Positions 35,726 through 44,881 are shown, numbered from the stretch's first letter. The stretch: DNA of 64,000 nucleotides from Flavobacterium jejuense (GCF_006491595.2 NZ_VEVQ02000001.1:372001-436000); one strand, 5' to 3'. Notes: generated by a model not told the origin, from the sequence alone. Numbers and translations: made by a program.

Positions 35726-35819
35726 TATATTGATTTCATTTTTAATATTTAGTTTACTTTTAATTATTAAAGAAAAAACAATTGAAGGAAATAATAGACT
35801 TGATGAAATTGAAAAATAA
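35718..35819 (+). CDS. Possible 33-residue membrane peptide with TTG start
   Basis: The frame starts at TTG (35718), overlapping the stop of the preceding gene, and codes a hydrophobic segment (INILISFLIFSLLLIIK) followed by a short charged tail (GNNRLDEIEK). Overlap and hydrophobic layout suggest a translationally coupled small protein. The tail RLDEIE echoes LDEIENL in the preceding protein. No family support. Confidence 0.3.
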   Translation: MINILISFLIFSLLLIIKEKTIEGNNRLDEIEK

Positions 35820-35825
35820 TCAATT

Positions 35826-37139
35826 TTAAAGCTCAAACCTACTCTTCACTTCCTTAAAATTTTCCACAATCAAATCATTACAAAGGTTACCTATACTTCC
35901 TTCGTGTGAATGTTGTACGTTATAGTTAGGTTCAAAGGCATTGTTTTCAATAGCTAAGCCAATATTTTTGTAGGCATCTCTAAATACAATTCCTTCTAAT
36001 ACTTGTTGGTTTACATTTTCGACACTAAACATATATTTGTATTTTTCGTCTTTTACAATTTCTGGTTTTATTTGAATGTGTGCCAACATGAATTCGAGCA
36101 TTTCCAAACATTCTTTTAAAGAAGTTATTGCTGGAAAGAGAATTTCTTTGGTTAATTGCACATCTCTATGATAACCAGAAGGTAAATTATTGGTTACCAA
36201 AATCAATTCATTGGAAATTGCTTGAATTCTGTTGCACTTGGCTCTCATTATTTCAAAAACATCTGGATTTTTTTTATGAGGCATAATACTACTTCCAGTC
36301 GTTAACGAATCAGGAAAGGAAATAAAACCAAAATTCTGATTCAAATACAAACACATATCAAAAGCAAATTTGCTCAATGTTCCAGCCATTGTTGCCAAAG
36401 CCATTCCAAACACTTTTTCCGATTTCCCTCTAGTCATTTGTGCATATACTGAATTTACATTTAAGGTTTTAAAACCTAATAATTCAGTGGTTAAAGTCCT
36501 ATTCAACGGAAAAGAAGTACCATAACCAGCTCCAGAACCTAATGGGTTTTTATTCACCACATTATAAGAAGCTAAAAACATTTCTAAATCGTCAATTAAA
36601 CTTTCTGCATACGCTCCAAACCAAAGTCCGAAAGAAGAAGGCATTGCAATTTGTAAGTGTGTGTATCCTGGTAAAAGGATGTCTCTATGTTGATTACTTA
36701 ATGCTATTAAAGTATTGAAAAGCGTTTCTGTAAGAGAAACAATTGCTGAAATTTCGGCTTTGAAATATAATTTTAAATCGGTTAAAACTTGGTCATTTCT
36801 AGAGCGTCCGCTGTGAATTTTTTTACCAATGTCTCCAATCCTTTGAATTAATAAATGTTCTACTTGAGAATGGACATCTTCAATTCCTGCTTCAATTTTG
36901 AAATTATCATTTTCAATTTCAGTAGCTATGTTTTTCAACTCTTTTTGGATAGCCAACCATTCTTCTTTAGTTAATAAATCTATAGAATGAAGCATTTCGC
37001 AATGAGCCAAAGAACCTTGCACATCATATTTAGCTAATTTATAATCAAAAATAACATCGTTACCAACTGTAAATTTTTCTACAATTGACGCATGTTCTTG
37101 ATTGGAGCTTTCTTTTTTTTGCCAAATTTTAGTAGCCAT
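35826..37139 (-). CDS. argH: Argininosuccinate lyase
   Basis: A 437-residue fumarase-fold enzyme making arginine and fumarate from argininosuccinate. Signature: TTGSSIMPHKKNPDVFEIMR; also SGRSRNDQVLTDLKLY and YTHLQIAMP. It is the last gene of the minus-strand arginine operon and begins 2 bases after argE. No clear terminator follows its stop, only A/T-rich sequence. Confidence 0.96.
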   Translation of the reverse strand: MATKIWQKKESSNQEHASIVEKFTVGNDVIFDYKLAKYDVQGSLAHCEMLHSIDLLTKEEWLAIQKELKNIATEIENDNFKIEAGIEDVHSQVEHLLIQRIGDIGKKIHSGRSRNDQVLTDLKLYFKAEISAIVSLTETLFNTLIALSNQHRDILLPGYTHLQIAMPSSFGLWFGAYAESLIDDLEMFLASYNVVNKNPLGSGAGYGTSFPLNRTLTTELLGFKTLNVNSVYAQMTRGKSEKVFGMALATMAGTLSKFAFDMCLYLNQNFGFISFPDSLTTGSSIMPHKKNPDVFEIMRAKCNRIQAISNELILVTNNLPSGYHRDVQLTKEILFPAITSLKECLEMLEFMLAHIQIKPEIVKDEKYKYMFSVENVNQQVLEGIVFRDAYKNIGLAIENNAFEPNYNVQHSHEGSIGNLCNDLIVENFKEVKSRFEL

Positions 37140-37141
37140 GG

Positions 37142-38227
37142 TTACAATATTTGAGTTAAAATTGAAATATGAATTTGGATGGCTTCCTTAATTTCATCTA
37201 AATAAATAAATTCATCACTACTATGGGAACGAGTCGATAAACCTGGACCCATTTTTAAAGAAGGACAAGGAAGTACAGCTTGATCTGATGAGGTTGGTGA
37301 ACCATAATAAGTTCTTCCTATTGCTAAACCCGCTTTTACATAAGGATGATCCATTGGAATAGAAGAGGAGTTCAATCGTAAAGAACGAGCCGTTACTTTT
37401 GAATTCACGTTTTCTTGAATTAAATTATAAACTTCCTCGTTAGAATACAATTCATTGGTACGAACATCAACTGTAAAGGAACACGAATTTGGAACCACAT
37501 TATGTTGGGAACCACTGTTTATAATAGTTGGAGTCATTTTTACTTCCCCTAGAATTGGAGAAACTTTATCGAATTGATATTGGGTAAACCAATGAATGTC
37601 TTTTACAGCATTTAAAATAGCATTGTCATCATTTGGATGTGCAGCGTGAGAAGAAGTTCCAGAAGCTTCACAATCTAAAACCAATAATCCTTTTTCGGCT
37701 ATAGCCAAATTCATTTCGGTTGGTTCTCCTACAATCGCAAAATCAATTTTTCCTAATTCTTTATAAATTGATTCCACACCATTTACACCAGAAATTTCCT
37801 CTTCTGCAGTTGCTGTCATGATGATGTTATAATTCAGATTTTCTTTTTCGTAGAAGTATAAGAATGCACATATAAGACTTACTAAAGGACCTCCAGCATC
37901 ATTACTTCCTAAACCGTATAGTTTTCCGTCTTTCTCAATTGGTTCAAAAGGATCTAAAGTATAACCTGTATTTGGTTTTACTGTGTCGTGATGTGAATTT
38001 AAAAGTATAGTTGGTTTTGAAGCATCATAATATTTATTGTAAGCCCAAATATTATTCATACTGCGGTTTGTTGGGATTTCATGAGATTTAAAAAAATCTT
38101 CTATTATAGTTGCTGTTTTGTCCTCACTTTTACTAAAGGAAGGTGTAATTATTAATTTTTTTAATAGAGAAAGTGCCTTTTCATATAATTGCGTAATAGT
38201 ATTATTTGATAATTCTTGTGTATTCAT
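37142..38227 (-). CDS. argE: Acylornithine deacylase (ArgE-like, M20 family)
   Basis: A 361-residue zinc hydrolase that releases ornithine... in this pathway it removes the acyl group from acyl-citrulline after carbamoylation. Motifs: LLNSHHDTVKPN (metal His/Asp), GLGSNDAGGPLVSLI, TATAEEEISG (catalytic and metal Glu) and HAAHPNDDNA. Start overlaps argB by 26 bases. Whether the natural acyl group is acetyl or succinyl is not clear. Confidence 0.9.
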   Translation of the reverse strand: MNTQELSNNTITQLYEKALSLLKKLIITPSFSKSEDKTATIIEDFFKSHEIPTNRSMNNIWAYNKYYDASKPTILLNSHHDTVKPNTGYTLDPFEPIEKDGKLYGLGSNDAGGPLVSLICAFLYFYEKENLNYNIIMTATAEEEISGVNGVESIYKELGKIDFAIVGEPTEMNLAIAEKGLLVLDCEASGTSSHAAHPNDDNAILNAVKDIHWFTQYQFDKVSPILGEVKMTPTIINSGSQHNVVPNSCSFTVDVRTNELYSNEEVYNLIQENVNSKVTARSLRLNSSSIPMDHPYVKAGLAIGRTYYGSPTSSDQAVLPCPSLKMGPGLSTRSHSSDEFIYLDEIKEAIQIHISILTQIL

Positions 38228-39002
38228 GATTTGTGTTGTTTAAAAAGCCTAAAATATTTGTGGCTTTTAAGATTCCTATTTCATTTACTCCGTTTTGTAA
38301 GGCATTGAAACAATTATCCAGTTTTGGTAACATTCCTTTCGAAATAATTCCATCCTTTCTTAATTGTTCAAATTGTTGATGATTCAAAGTTGTAATTACT
38401 GAATCATCATTACTGGGTTCAGATAACACTCCTTTTTTTTCAAAACAATAGAGTAAAGACACTTCATATTTTGAAGCTAAACTAATTGCTAGAGCATTAG
38501 CAATTGAATCAGCATTTGTGTTTAATAATTGACCGTTTCCATCATGTGTTATTGCATTTATAACAGGTGTTAAGCTAAAATTTATCAGATTTTCAATAAA
38601 ATCTATATTTACACTAGTTGCATTCAAATCACCAACAAAACCATAATCGATTGTTGGATGAATTCGTTTTGTGGTTTGTATCAAATTGGCATCAGCACCA
38701 GAAAGTCCGATGCTATTTTTTTTGTTTTTTTGTAACAAAGCCACAATATTTTTATTAATGTAACCCGCATAAACCATCGTTGCAATTTTAATGGTTTCTG
38801 CATCTGTTATTCTTCGTCCATCTATTAATTGTTGTGGAATGTTTAATTTTTCGGCTAAATCAGTGGCTAACTTTCCTCCACCATGCACCAGAATAAAAGG
38901 AGTAGAAATAGTGGCAACAGCTTCTAAAAATTGTACTAACTCAAACTGATTGTCGATACTGTTGCCACCTATTTTTATGATTAATAGCTTTTGGTTATTC
39001 AT
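38202..39002 (-). CDS. argB: Acylglutamate kinase (ArgB)
   Basis: A 266-residue amino-acid kinase family enzyme phosphorylating N-acylglutamate. It has LLIIKIGGNSIDNQ at the start (phosphate-binding K and G), FILVHGGGKLATDLAEKL (substrate loop) and INTNADSIANALA-like LLNTNADSIANALA. It overlaps argF' by 8 bases and argE by 26, showing tight coupling inside the operon. Confidence 0.93.
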   Translation of the reverse strand: MNNQKLLIIKIGGNSIDNQFELVQFLEAVATISTPFILVHGGGKLATDLAEKLNIPQQLIDGRRITDAETIKIATMVYAGYINKNIVALLQKNKKNSIGLSGADANLIQTTKRIHPTIDYGFVGDLNATSVNIDFIENLINFSLTPVINAITHDGNGQLLNTNADSIANALAISLASKYEVSLLYCFEKKGVLSEPSNDDSVITTLNHQQFEQLRKDGIISKGMLPKLDNCFNALQNGVNEIGILKATNILGFLNNTNHEYTRIIK

Positions 39003-39948
39003 TATTTTCTAAAATTTTTTGTAGAACGATTTGTGCTGCAAAGGTTCTGTTATAAGCCTGTTGGTAAACTAATGAATTTTCGCTGTCAATCACTTCATCA
39101 CTAATTTCAACATTTCTTCTAACTGGTAAACAGTGCATTATTTTGGCATTATTACTTGCTTTTAACTTCTCATTGGTTAATAACCAATCTTCTTCAACAG
39201 GAATCATTTTTCCATATTCCTTGAAAGAAGACCAATTTTTAACATATACAAAATCCGCATTTTCTATCGCTTTTTGCTGATTATATTCAATGGTTGCATC
39301 TTGTGTAAACTTAGTATCTAACTCATATCCTTCTGGATGTGTTATCACAAATTCGTAATCACTTGCATTCATCCATTGAGCAAAGGAATTCCCAACAGCT
39401 TGCGGAATTGGTTTTATATGTGGTGCCCAAGTCAACACAACTTTTGGCTTTTTATTCTTTGGCAAGTTTTCCTCAATAGTAATACAATCTGCCAAACTTT
39501 GTAGTGGATGTAATGTAGCAGACTCTAAAGAAACTACAGGAACTTTAGCATGTTTTTCAAATAATTGATATATTTTTTCGGAAACATCATCTTCTTTATT
39601 GGTTAAACCAGCAAAACAGCGAATTCCTATGACATCACAATATTGACTCAGCACGTTTGCTGCATCTTTTACATGTTCAACCGTATTCCCATTCATAATT
39701 GCACCATCTTCATATTCCCATGTCCATGCTTCTTGAGCAGCATTTAATAGAATAGTATATAACCCTAAATTATGTGCTGCTTTTTGCGTACTTAATCTTG
39801 TACGTAAACTTGAGTTTAGAAATACTAAACCGATTGTTTTTCCTTTGCCAAGGTGACTATTTTGTTGAGGTGCTTTTTTTAATGCAATTGCCTCTTTTAT
39901 AGTTGTATGTAAATCTGTTATATCGTTAACAGAGAAGAATCTTTTCAT
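38995..39948 (-). CDS. N-acylornithine carbamoyltransferase (ArgF'-type)
   Basis: A 317-residue carbamoyltransferase: SSLRTRLSTQKAAHNLG (carbamoyl phosphate site), VVSLESATLHPLQSLADC, and HCLPVRRNVEISDEV. The WTWEYEDGAIMNGN stretch and the absence of an ordinary ornithine motif match the acetyl-/succinyl-ornithine carbamoyltransferases of Bacteroidetes and Xanthomonads rather than ArgF. The position that separates acetyl from succinyl forms carries Val here (NTVEH). argD lies upstream across a 67-bp gap with heptamer repeats. Confidence 0.87.
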   Translation of the reverse strand: MKRFFSVNDITDLHTTIKEAIALKKAPQQNSHLGKGKTIGLVFLNSSLRTRLSTQKAAHNLGLYTILLNAAQEAWTWEYEDGAIMNGNTVEHVKDAANVLSQYCDVIGIRCFAGLTNKEDDVSEKIYQLFEKHAKVPVVSLESATLHPLQSLADCITIEENLPKNKKPKVVLTWAPHIKPIPQAVGNSFAQWMNASDYEFVITHPEGYELDTKFTQDATIEYNQQKAIENADFVYVKNWSSFKEYGKMIPVEEDWLLTNEKLKASNNAKIMHCLPVRRNVEISDEVIDSENSLVYQQAYNRTFAAQIVLQKILENNE

Positions 39949-39981
39949 CTCTTTATCGTCTTATTTATTAATTTAATTTAG

Positions 39982-40016
39982 CACTAATCACTAATCACTA
40001 ATCACTAATCACTAAT
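39982..40016 (-). repeat. Five perfect CACTAAT heptamers after the argD stop
   Basis: Five perfect tandem copies of CACTAAT are present. On the sense (minus) strand they read ATTAGTG, so TAG or TGA falls in every frame. The array begins at the argD stop codon (TAA at 40018-40016), inside the arginine operon. Confidence 0.9.
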
Positions 40017-41194
40017 TATGTCAGTATTGTTTTTTTACTTTGGTTTACTTCCTCTTTTTTCGCATTTAATCTTGAAACTGTTTTAAAAGCACTAATGAAA
40101 ATATCTAATTCCTTTTTTCCAATATTCAAAGCTGGTAAAATTCGTAAAGTGTTAGGACAAGAAGCATTTCCAGTTAAAATTCTAAAATCTTTCAATAACT
40201 GATTTCTGAAAGGAGCACAAGGTGTTTTTAATTCAATACCAAACATTAATCCTTGGTATCTTATTTCCTTAATGCTTTCATAATCTTTCAATTGTTCGTA
40301 AAGATAATCGCCCATTTCTTTAGCATTTTGCATTAATTTTTCAGATTCGATGACTTCTAAAACCGCTTTTGAAGCCGCACAAGCTAAATAGTTTCCACCA
40401 AATGTGGTTCCTAGTAAACCATGTCTTGCTTCAATTTTTGGAGAAATAATAACTCCACCAACTGGAAATCCATTTCCCATTCCTTTTGCTACTGTAATGA
40501 TATCTGCTTGCACATTGGCATGTTGGTGCGCAAAGAATTTACCCGTTCTTCCATAACCCGATTGAATTTCGTCAGCAATAAATAAGACTTCATAACGATC
40601 ACATAATACTCTTATTTTTTGTAAAAAAGCAGTTGTCGGAATTTGGACACCACCAACACCTTGAATACCTTCAATAATAACGGCAGCAATATCATTATTT
40701 TTAAATGCATTATCTAATGCTTCAATATCATTAAAAGGCAAGAAAATAAAGTTGTCACTTTCATTAATAGGAGCAATTATTTTTTTATTATCGGTTGCTG
40801 CCACTGCTGCTGCAGTTCTTCCGTGAAACGCTTTTGTGAAGCAAATTACTTTTTTTCTATTAGTATGAAAAGAAGCCAGTTTCAAGGCATTTTCATTGGC
40901 TTCAGCTCCAGAATTACACATGAAAAATTCGTAAGTATCATAACCACTAGCTTTACCTAATAATTTGGCAACTTCTTCCTGAATAGGAATACGAACTGAA
41001 TTGGAATAAAAACCTATGTTGTGTAACTGTCTAGTTAACATTTTTACATAAGTAGGATGACTATGACCAATAGAAATCACAGCATGACCACCATATAAAT
41101 CTAGGTATTTTTCGTTTTTATCACTCCATAAATAGCTGCCTTCAGCTTCTATGAAGTTTAAATCGAATAACGGATATACATCAAATAATTTCAT
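40016..41194 (-). CDS. argD: Acylornithine aminotransferase
   Basis: A 392-residue class III PLP aminotransferase. It has MCNSGAEANENALKLA, AFHGRTAAAVAATDN, ADEIQSGYGRTGKFFAHQH (PLP-binding Asp), ITVAKGMGNGFPVGGVI (Schiff-base lysine) and TTFGGNYLACAAS. It converts N-acylglutamate semialdehyde to N-acylornithine. It is followed at once by heptamer repeats. Confidence 0.95.
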   Translation of the reverse strand: MKLFDVYPLFDLNFIEAEGSYLWSDKNEKYLDLYGGHAVISIGHSHPTYVKMLTRQLHNIGFYSNSVRIPIQEEVAKLLGKASGYDTYEFFMCNSGAEANENALKLASFHTNRKKVICFTKAFHGRTAAAVAATDNKKIIAPINESDNFIFLPFNDIEALDNAFKNNDIAAVIIEGIQGVGGVQIPTTAFLQKIRVLCDRYEVLFIADEIQSGYGRTGKFFAHQHANVQADIITVAKGMGNGFPVGGVIISPKIEARHGLLGTTFGGNYLACAASKAVLEVIESEKLMQNAKEMGDYLYEQLKDYESIKEIRYQGLMFGIELKTPCAPFRNQLLKDFRILTGNASCPNTLRILPALNIGKKELDIFISAFKTVSRLNAKKEEVNQSKKTILT

Positions 41195-41215
41195 ACGTAG
41201 AATATTAATTGTTTT

Positions 41216-42190
41216 TTAAAATGCAGAAGCTTTTAATTTTAGACCTAATGTAGGTTCCCAACCTAACATTAAATTCATATTTTGAATGGCTTGACCTGAA
41301 GCTCCTTTTACCAAATTGTCTATAATAGAATGAACAACAACCTGTTCATCTTGTTTTTCTATATGTATCAAGCACTTATTTGTGTTGACTACCTGTTTTA
41401 AATCGATTGTATTTCTAGAAACAAAAACAAAAGGATTGCCTTTGTAAAAGGTTTCATAAATGGCATAAATAGATTCTAACGATAAATAGGTTTCCAATGT
41501 AGAACTGGTAAAAATTCCTCTTGTAAAATCGCCTCTCCAAGGAACAAATTCCAACTTAACTTTGTTTTTATTTAATTTTTCCAATGTTTGACAGATTTCA
41601 GGAACATGTTGGTGATTCAAAGTTTTATAAGCTGAAATATTATTAGTTCTCCAACTAAAATGCGATGTTGGTTGCAATTGTTGACCAGCTCCTGTTGCTC
41701 CCGTAATTCCAGTGGTATATACTTTGTTTAATAGTTTTTCTTTTGCCAACGGAAGCAAAGCCAACTGAATTGCGGTTGCAAAACAACCAGGATTAGCAAC
41801 ATATTTTGCCTTTTTTATTGCTTCTTCACAGGTTTCGGATAATCCATATATAAATTCACCTTGAGTGAAATTGCCATCTAATCTGAAATCGTTTCCTAAA
41901 TCAATTATTTTTATTGGGTTGGAAATCGAATTATTTTCAATCCAACTTTTACTTTCTTTATGTGGTAAACACAGAAATAATAGGTCTACATTGTTAGCAT
42001 ATTCATTGGTAAACTCTAAATTGGTTTCTCCAAATAAATCTGAATGAACTTCATAAACTGGTTTGTTTGCGTTACTTCTACTTAAAGCGAATGTAAGTTC
42101 CACATTTGGATGATTCAACAACAAACGAATCAATTCACCACCTGTATAACCTGCTGCGCCAATAATTCCAACTTTTGTTTTAGTTTGCAT
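41216..42190 (-). CDS. argC: N-acyl-gamma-glutamyl-phosphate reductase
   Basis: A 324-residue NADPH-dependent dehydrogenase: VGIIGAAGYTGGELIRLLLN (nucleotide binding) and VANPGCFATAIQLALLPL, holding the catalytic cysteine. GATGAGQQLQPTSHFSWR follows. It overlaps argG by 11 bases. Confidence 0.96.
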   Translation of the reverse strand: MQTKTKVGIIGAAGYTGGELIRLLLNHPNVELTFALSRSNANKPVYEVHSDLFGETNLEFTNEYANNVDLLFLCLPHKESKSWIENNSISNPIKIIDLGNDFRLDGNFTQGEFIYGLSETCEEAIKKAKYVANPGCFATAIQLALLPLAKEKLLNKVYTTGITGATGAGQQLQPTSHFSWRTNNISAYKTLNHQHVPEICQTLEKLNKNKVKLEFVPWRGDFTRGIFTSSTLETYLSLESIYAIYETFYKGNPFVFVSRNTIDLKQVVNTNKCLIHIEKQDEQVVVHSIIDNLVKGASGQAIQNMNLMLGWEPTLGLKLKASAF

Positions 42191-43397
42191 CTACTTCAGT
42201 TTGATTAGCATTTACTTTGTGATAAATCGAAAGCGAATTACTAATGATTTTTGAATATCCTTTTACATCTTCACCTGACCAGCCTAAGTTCATTTCTCCA
42301 TAACTACCAAATTTCGCATGCATCAAATCATTATCAGATTCAATTCCGTTAAGGATAAAACGATAGGGAAGTAGCGTAATAAATACTTTTCCATTTACTT
42401 TAGCTTGTGTGCTTTCAAAGAAAACTTCTATATCTCTCATTGCTGGATCTAAAAACAACCCTTCGTGTAACCAACTTCCATACCAATCTGCTAATTGGGA
42501 TTTAAGATTTAATTGGAATTTAGAAAGGGTATGTTTTTCTAATAAATGATGTGCTTTTAATATTAAAATAGCAGCAGCTGCTTCAAACCCAACTCTTCCT
42601 TTAATGCCAACAATAGTATCACCTACGTGAATGTCTCTACCTATTGCATAAGGAGTTGCAATACTTTCGAGATATTGAATGGCTTTTACAGGATTTGAAA
42701 ACGTTTTGTTATTAATACCTACTATTTCTCCCTTTTTAAAGTGAAGTGTTAGTTCGGTAGAAGTAGCTGCTGTACTATCTAATTGTGAAGGAAAGGCAAT
42801 TTCTGGTAAATACCCATGAGAGGTTAAGGTTTCTTTACCGCCTACAGATGTTCCCCAAAGACCTTTATTGATTGAATATTGTGCTTTTTCAAAGTTAATT
42901 TCGAATCCGTTTTCTGCTAAAAATTGAATCTCAGCTTCTCTGGATAATTTTAAATCTCTTATTGGAGTTATAATTTCAACATTTGGACAAAGGATATTAA
43001 AAATGACATCAAAACGAACTTGGTCATTTCCTGCACCTGTGCTTCCGTGAGCTACTGAGTCTGCATTTATAGTTGCTGCATATTCAGCAATAGATTTTGC
43101 TTGAATGGTTCTTTCTGCACTAACTGATAAAGGATAGGTGTTGTTTTTTAAAACATTGCCATAGATTAAATATTTCACACAAGTATTGTAATATGTTTCT
43201 GTTGCATCTATGCAAGTATAAGAATAGACGCCTAATTCGTAAGCACGCTTTTCAATTGCAGTTATTTCATCTTCTGAAAACCCACCAGTGTTAATGGTTA
43301 CAGCATAAACTTCGTATTCTAATTTTTTAGATAAATAGACCGCACAGAAAGAAGTATCTAAACCACCACTATACGCTAAAACTATTTTTTTTTTCAT
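42180..43397 (-). CDS. argG: Argininosuccinate synthase
   Basis: A 405-residue ATP-dependent ligase of citrulline and aspartate. It has the PP-loop AYSGGLDTSFCAVYLSKKL, HGSTGAGNDQVRFD, and GLWGTSVGGKE blocks. The ATG at 43397 lies 9 bases after the GNAT gene, in keeping with one operon. Confidence 0.96.
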   Translation of the reverse strand: MKKKIVLAYSGGLDTSFCAVYLSKKLEYEVYAVTINTGGFSEDEITAIEKRAYELGVYSYTCIDATETYYNTCVKYLIYGNVLKNNTYPLSVSAERTIQAKSIAEYAATINADSVAHGSTGAGNDQVRFDVIFNILCPNVEIITPIRDLKLSREAEIQFLAENGFEINFEKAQYSINKGLWGTSVGGKETLTSHGYLPEIAFPSQLDSTAATSTELTLHFKKGEIVGINNKTFSNPVKAIQYLESIATPYAIGRDIHVGDTIVGIKGRVGFEAAAAILILKAHHLLEKHTLSKFQLNLKSQLADWYGSWLHEGLFLDPAMRDIEVFFESTQAKVNGKVFITLLPYRFILNGIESDNDLMHAKFGSYGEMNLGWSGEDVKGYSKIISNSLSIYHKVNANQTEVDAN

Positions 43398-43406
43398 TTC
43401 AATTAT

Positions 43407-44081
43407 TTAAATAATATTAAAAAAGGGTTTACTTTTTTTTTTGAATTGTAAGGATATGATTTTAAGTAATGAATGTTTTTTTTTCATTCTACTCAATCTT
43501 TCTTTAGCTAAAATTTTTTGTTCAATTTTTATCTTTTTATCTTTTTCTTTTTCAATTGGATCCCAAATCATAGCTGTGCACATACAATTTTTCCGGTCTT
43601 TACTTAAAAGAATCTCAAAATTGATACAAGAAGTACATCCTTTCCAAAAATCTTCATCTTGAGTAAGTTCTGAATAGGTTACAGGTTCGTATCCTAAATC
43701 GCTATTAATCTTCATTACAGCTAATCCAGTGGTTAACCCAAAAATTTTAGAATTAGGATATTTATTTCGAGATAATTTAAAAATGGCTTGTTTAATTCTT
43801 TTAGCTAAGCCAAATTCCCGATATTCTGGAGACACTATTAAACCTGAATTGGCTACAAATTTTTCATGACTCCATACTTCAATGTAACAAAAACCAGCCC
43901 AATTACCAGATTCTGTCAAAGCAATGATTGCATTACCTTGAGTCATTTTTTTTTGTAAATATTCAGGTGAACGCTTAGCAATACCAGTACCTCTCACTTT
44001 TGCAGAGGCTTCCATTTCGTTGCAAATAGCTTCTGCATGATGTAAATGTTTTTCAGAAGCTTGTTCAATTGTAAATGTCAT
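43407..44081 (-). CDS. GNAT acyltransferase heading the arginine operon
   Basis: A 224-residue protein with a GNAT fold: YRGFGLAKRIK-like EFGLAKRIKQAIFKLSR forms the acyl-CoA-binding loop, after LIVSPEYR. An unusual cysteine-rich segment follows (FWKGCTSCINFEILLSKDRK, then CMCTAMIW), and a basic C-terminal tail. As first gene of the operon, 9 bases before argG, it is a candidate for the missing first enzyme, N-acylglutamate synthase. The window has no argA or argJ. The role is inference from position. Confidence 0.75.
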   Translation of the reverse strand: MTFTIEQASEKHLHHAEAICNEMEASAKVRGTGIAKRSPEYLQKKMTQGNAIIALTESGNWAGFCYIEVWSHEKFVANSGLIVSPEYREFGLAKRIKQAIFKLSRNKYPNSKIFGLTTGLAVMKINSDLGYEPVTYSELTQDEDFWKGCTSCINFEILLSKDRKNCMCTAMIWDPIEKEKDKKIKIEQKILAKERLSRMKKKHSLLKIISLQFKKKSKPFFNII

Positions 44082-44103
44082 AATAAAAATAAATAATAAG
44101 TTG

Positions 44104-44135
44104 CAAATATAGATTTATTATTTGTTTAATTACAA
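44104..44135 (-). promoter_or_regulatory. Promoter of the arginine operon (TTG N21 TATATTTG)
   Basis: On the minus strand TTG (44135-44133) and TATATTTG (44111-44104) are 21 bases apart, a strong match to the Flavobacterium consensus. The GNAT ATG follows 22 bases later. Confidence 0.65.
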
Positions 44136-44171
44136 TATTGAAGATAAATAATATTTAAAAAATATAAAATT

Positions 44172-44214
44172 AGATATTTTATCTATTTAAATTGATTTTA
44201 AAAATAAAATATCT
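44172..44214. repeat. AT-rich dyad between the arg operon and def
   Basis: AGATATTTTAT (44172-44182) and ATAAAATATCT (44204-44214) are perfect inverted repeats with a 21-base loop, and AGATATTTTATCT is itself a dyad. It lies between the divergent promoters and could be an operator, or chance in AT-rich DNA. Confidence 0.4.
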
Positions 44215-44258
44215 TTTTATAGTTTAAAAAATGTGAAGGAACATATAATTTAATTGTT

Positions 44259-44266
44259 TAATTTTG
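44259..44266 (+). promoter_or_regulatory. -7 promoter element (TAATTTTG) of def
   Basis: TAATTTTG matches TAnnTTTG. Transcription would begin near 44273, which is downstream of the alternative TTG start at 44264 and so supports the ATG at 44294 as the def start. Confidence 0.55.
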
Positions 44267-44293
44267 CACTTTATTAAAAAAAATCAAAATAGA

Positions 44294-44881
44294 ATGATTT
44301 TATCAATATATGGATACGGTGAACCCGTTTTAAGAAAAGTTGCAACAGATATTACTCCAGATTATCCTAATTTAAAAGAGACTATTGCTAATATGTATGA
44401 AACTATGTATCATGCTTATGGGTTAGGTTTAGCAGCTCCTCAAGTAGGATTACCTATTCGTTTGTTTATTTTGGATACTGAGCCATTAGCAGATAGTGAT
44501 GAAGTTTCTAAAGAAGAAGCAGAACAATTAAAAACTTTTAAAAAAGCTTTTATTAATGCAAAGATTTTAAAAGAAGAAGGAGATATTTGGGGATTTAATG
44601 AAGGTTGTTTGAGTATTCCAGATGTTAGGGAAGATGTTTTTCGTCATGAAACAATTACTATAGAGTATTATGATGAAGACTTTAATAAAAAAACAGAAGT
44701 GTATTCAGGGTTAATTGCGAGGGTAATTCAACATGAATACGACCATATAGAAGGAATTTTGTTTACTGATCATTTATCAGCTTTGAAAAAGAAATTAATT
44801 GGTAAAAAATTAAGTAACATTTTAGAAGGAAAAGCAAAACCAGATTATAAAATGAAATTTGCTAAAGTAAAAGGTAAATAA
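44294..44881 (+). CDS. def: Peptide deformylase
   Basis: A 195-residue metallo-enzyme that removes the N-formyl group from new proteins. It shows all three motifs: GLGLAAPQVGL, EGCLSIPD (metal Cys) and QHEYDHIEG (metal His pair). The frame extends to a TTG at 44264, but MILSIYGYGEPVLRK at 44294 is the normal family N-terminus and the -7 element overlaps the longer start, so I use 44294. Confidence 0.95.
   Translation: MILSIYGYGEPVLRKVATDITPDYPNLKETIANMYETMYHAYGLGLAAPQVGLPIRLFILDTEPLADSDEVSKEEAEQLKTFKKAFINAKILKEEGDIWGFNEGCLSIPDVREDVFRHETITIEYYDEDFNKKTEVYSGLIARVIQHEYDHIEGILFTDHLSALKKKLIGKKLSNILEGKAKPDYKMKFAKVKGK

Noticed and set aside
39982-40016. CRISPR-like array
   Set aside because: The repeat unit is 7 bases with no spacers; it is a short tandem repeat.
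44264-44293. Longer TTG start of def
   Set aside because: It lies before the likely transcript start given the -7 element at 44259-44266, and the shorter start fits the family N-terminus.
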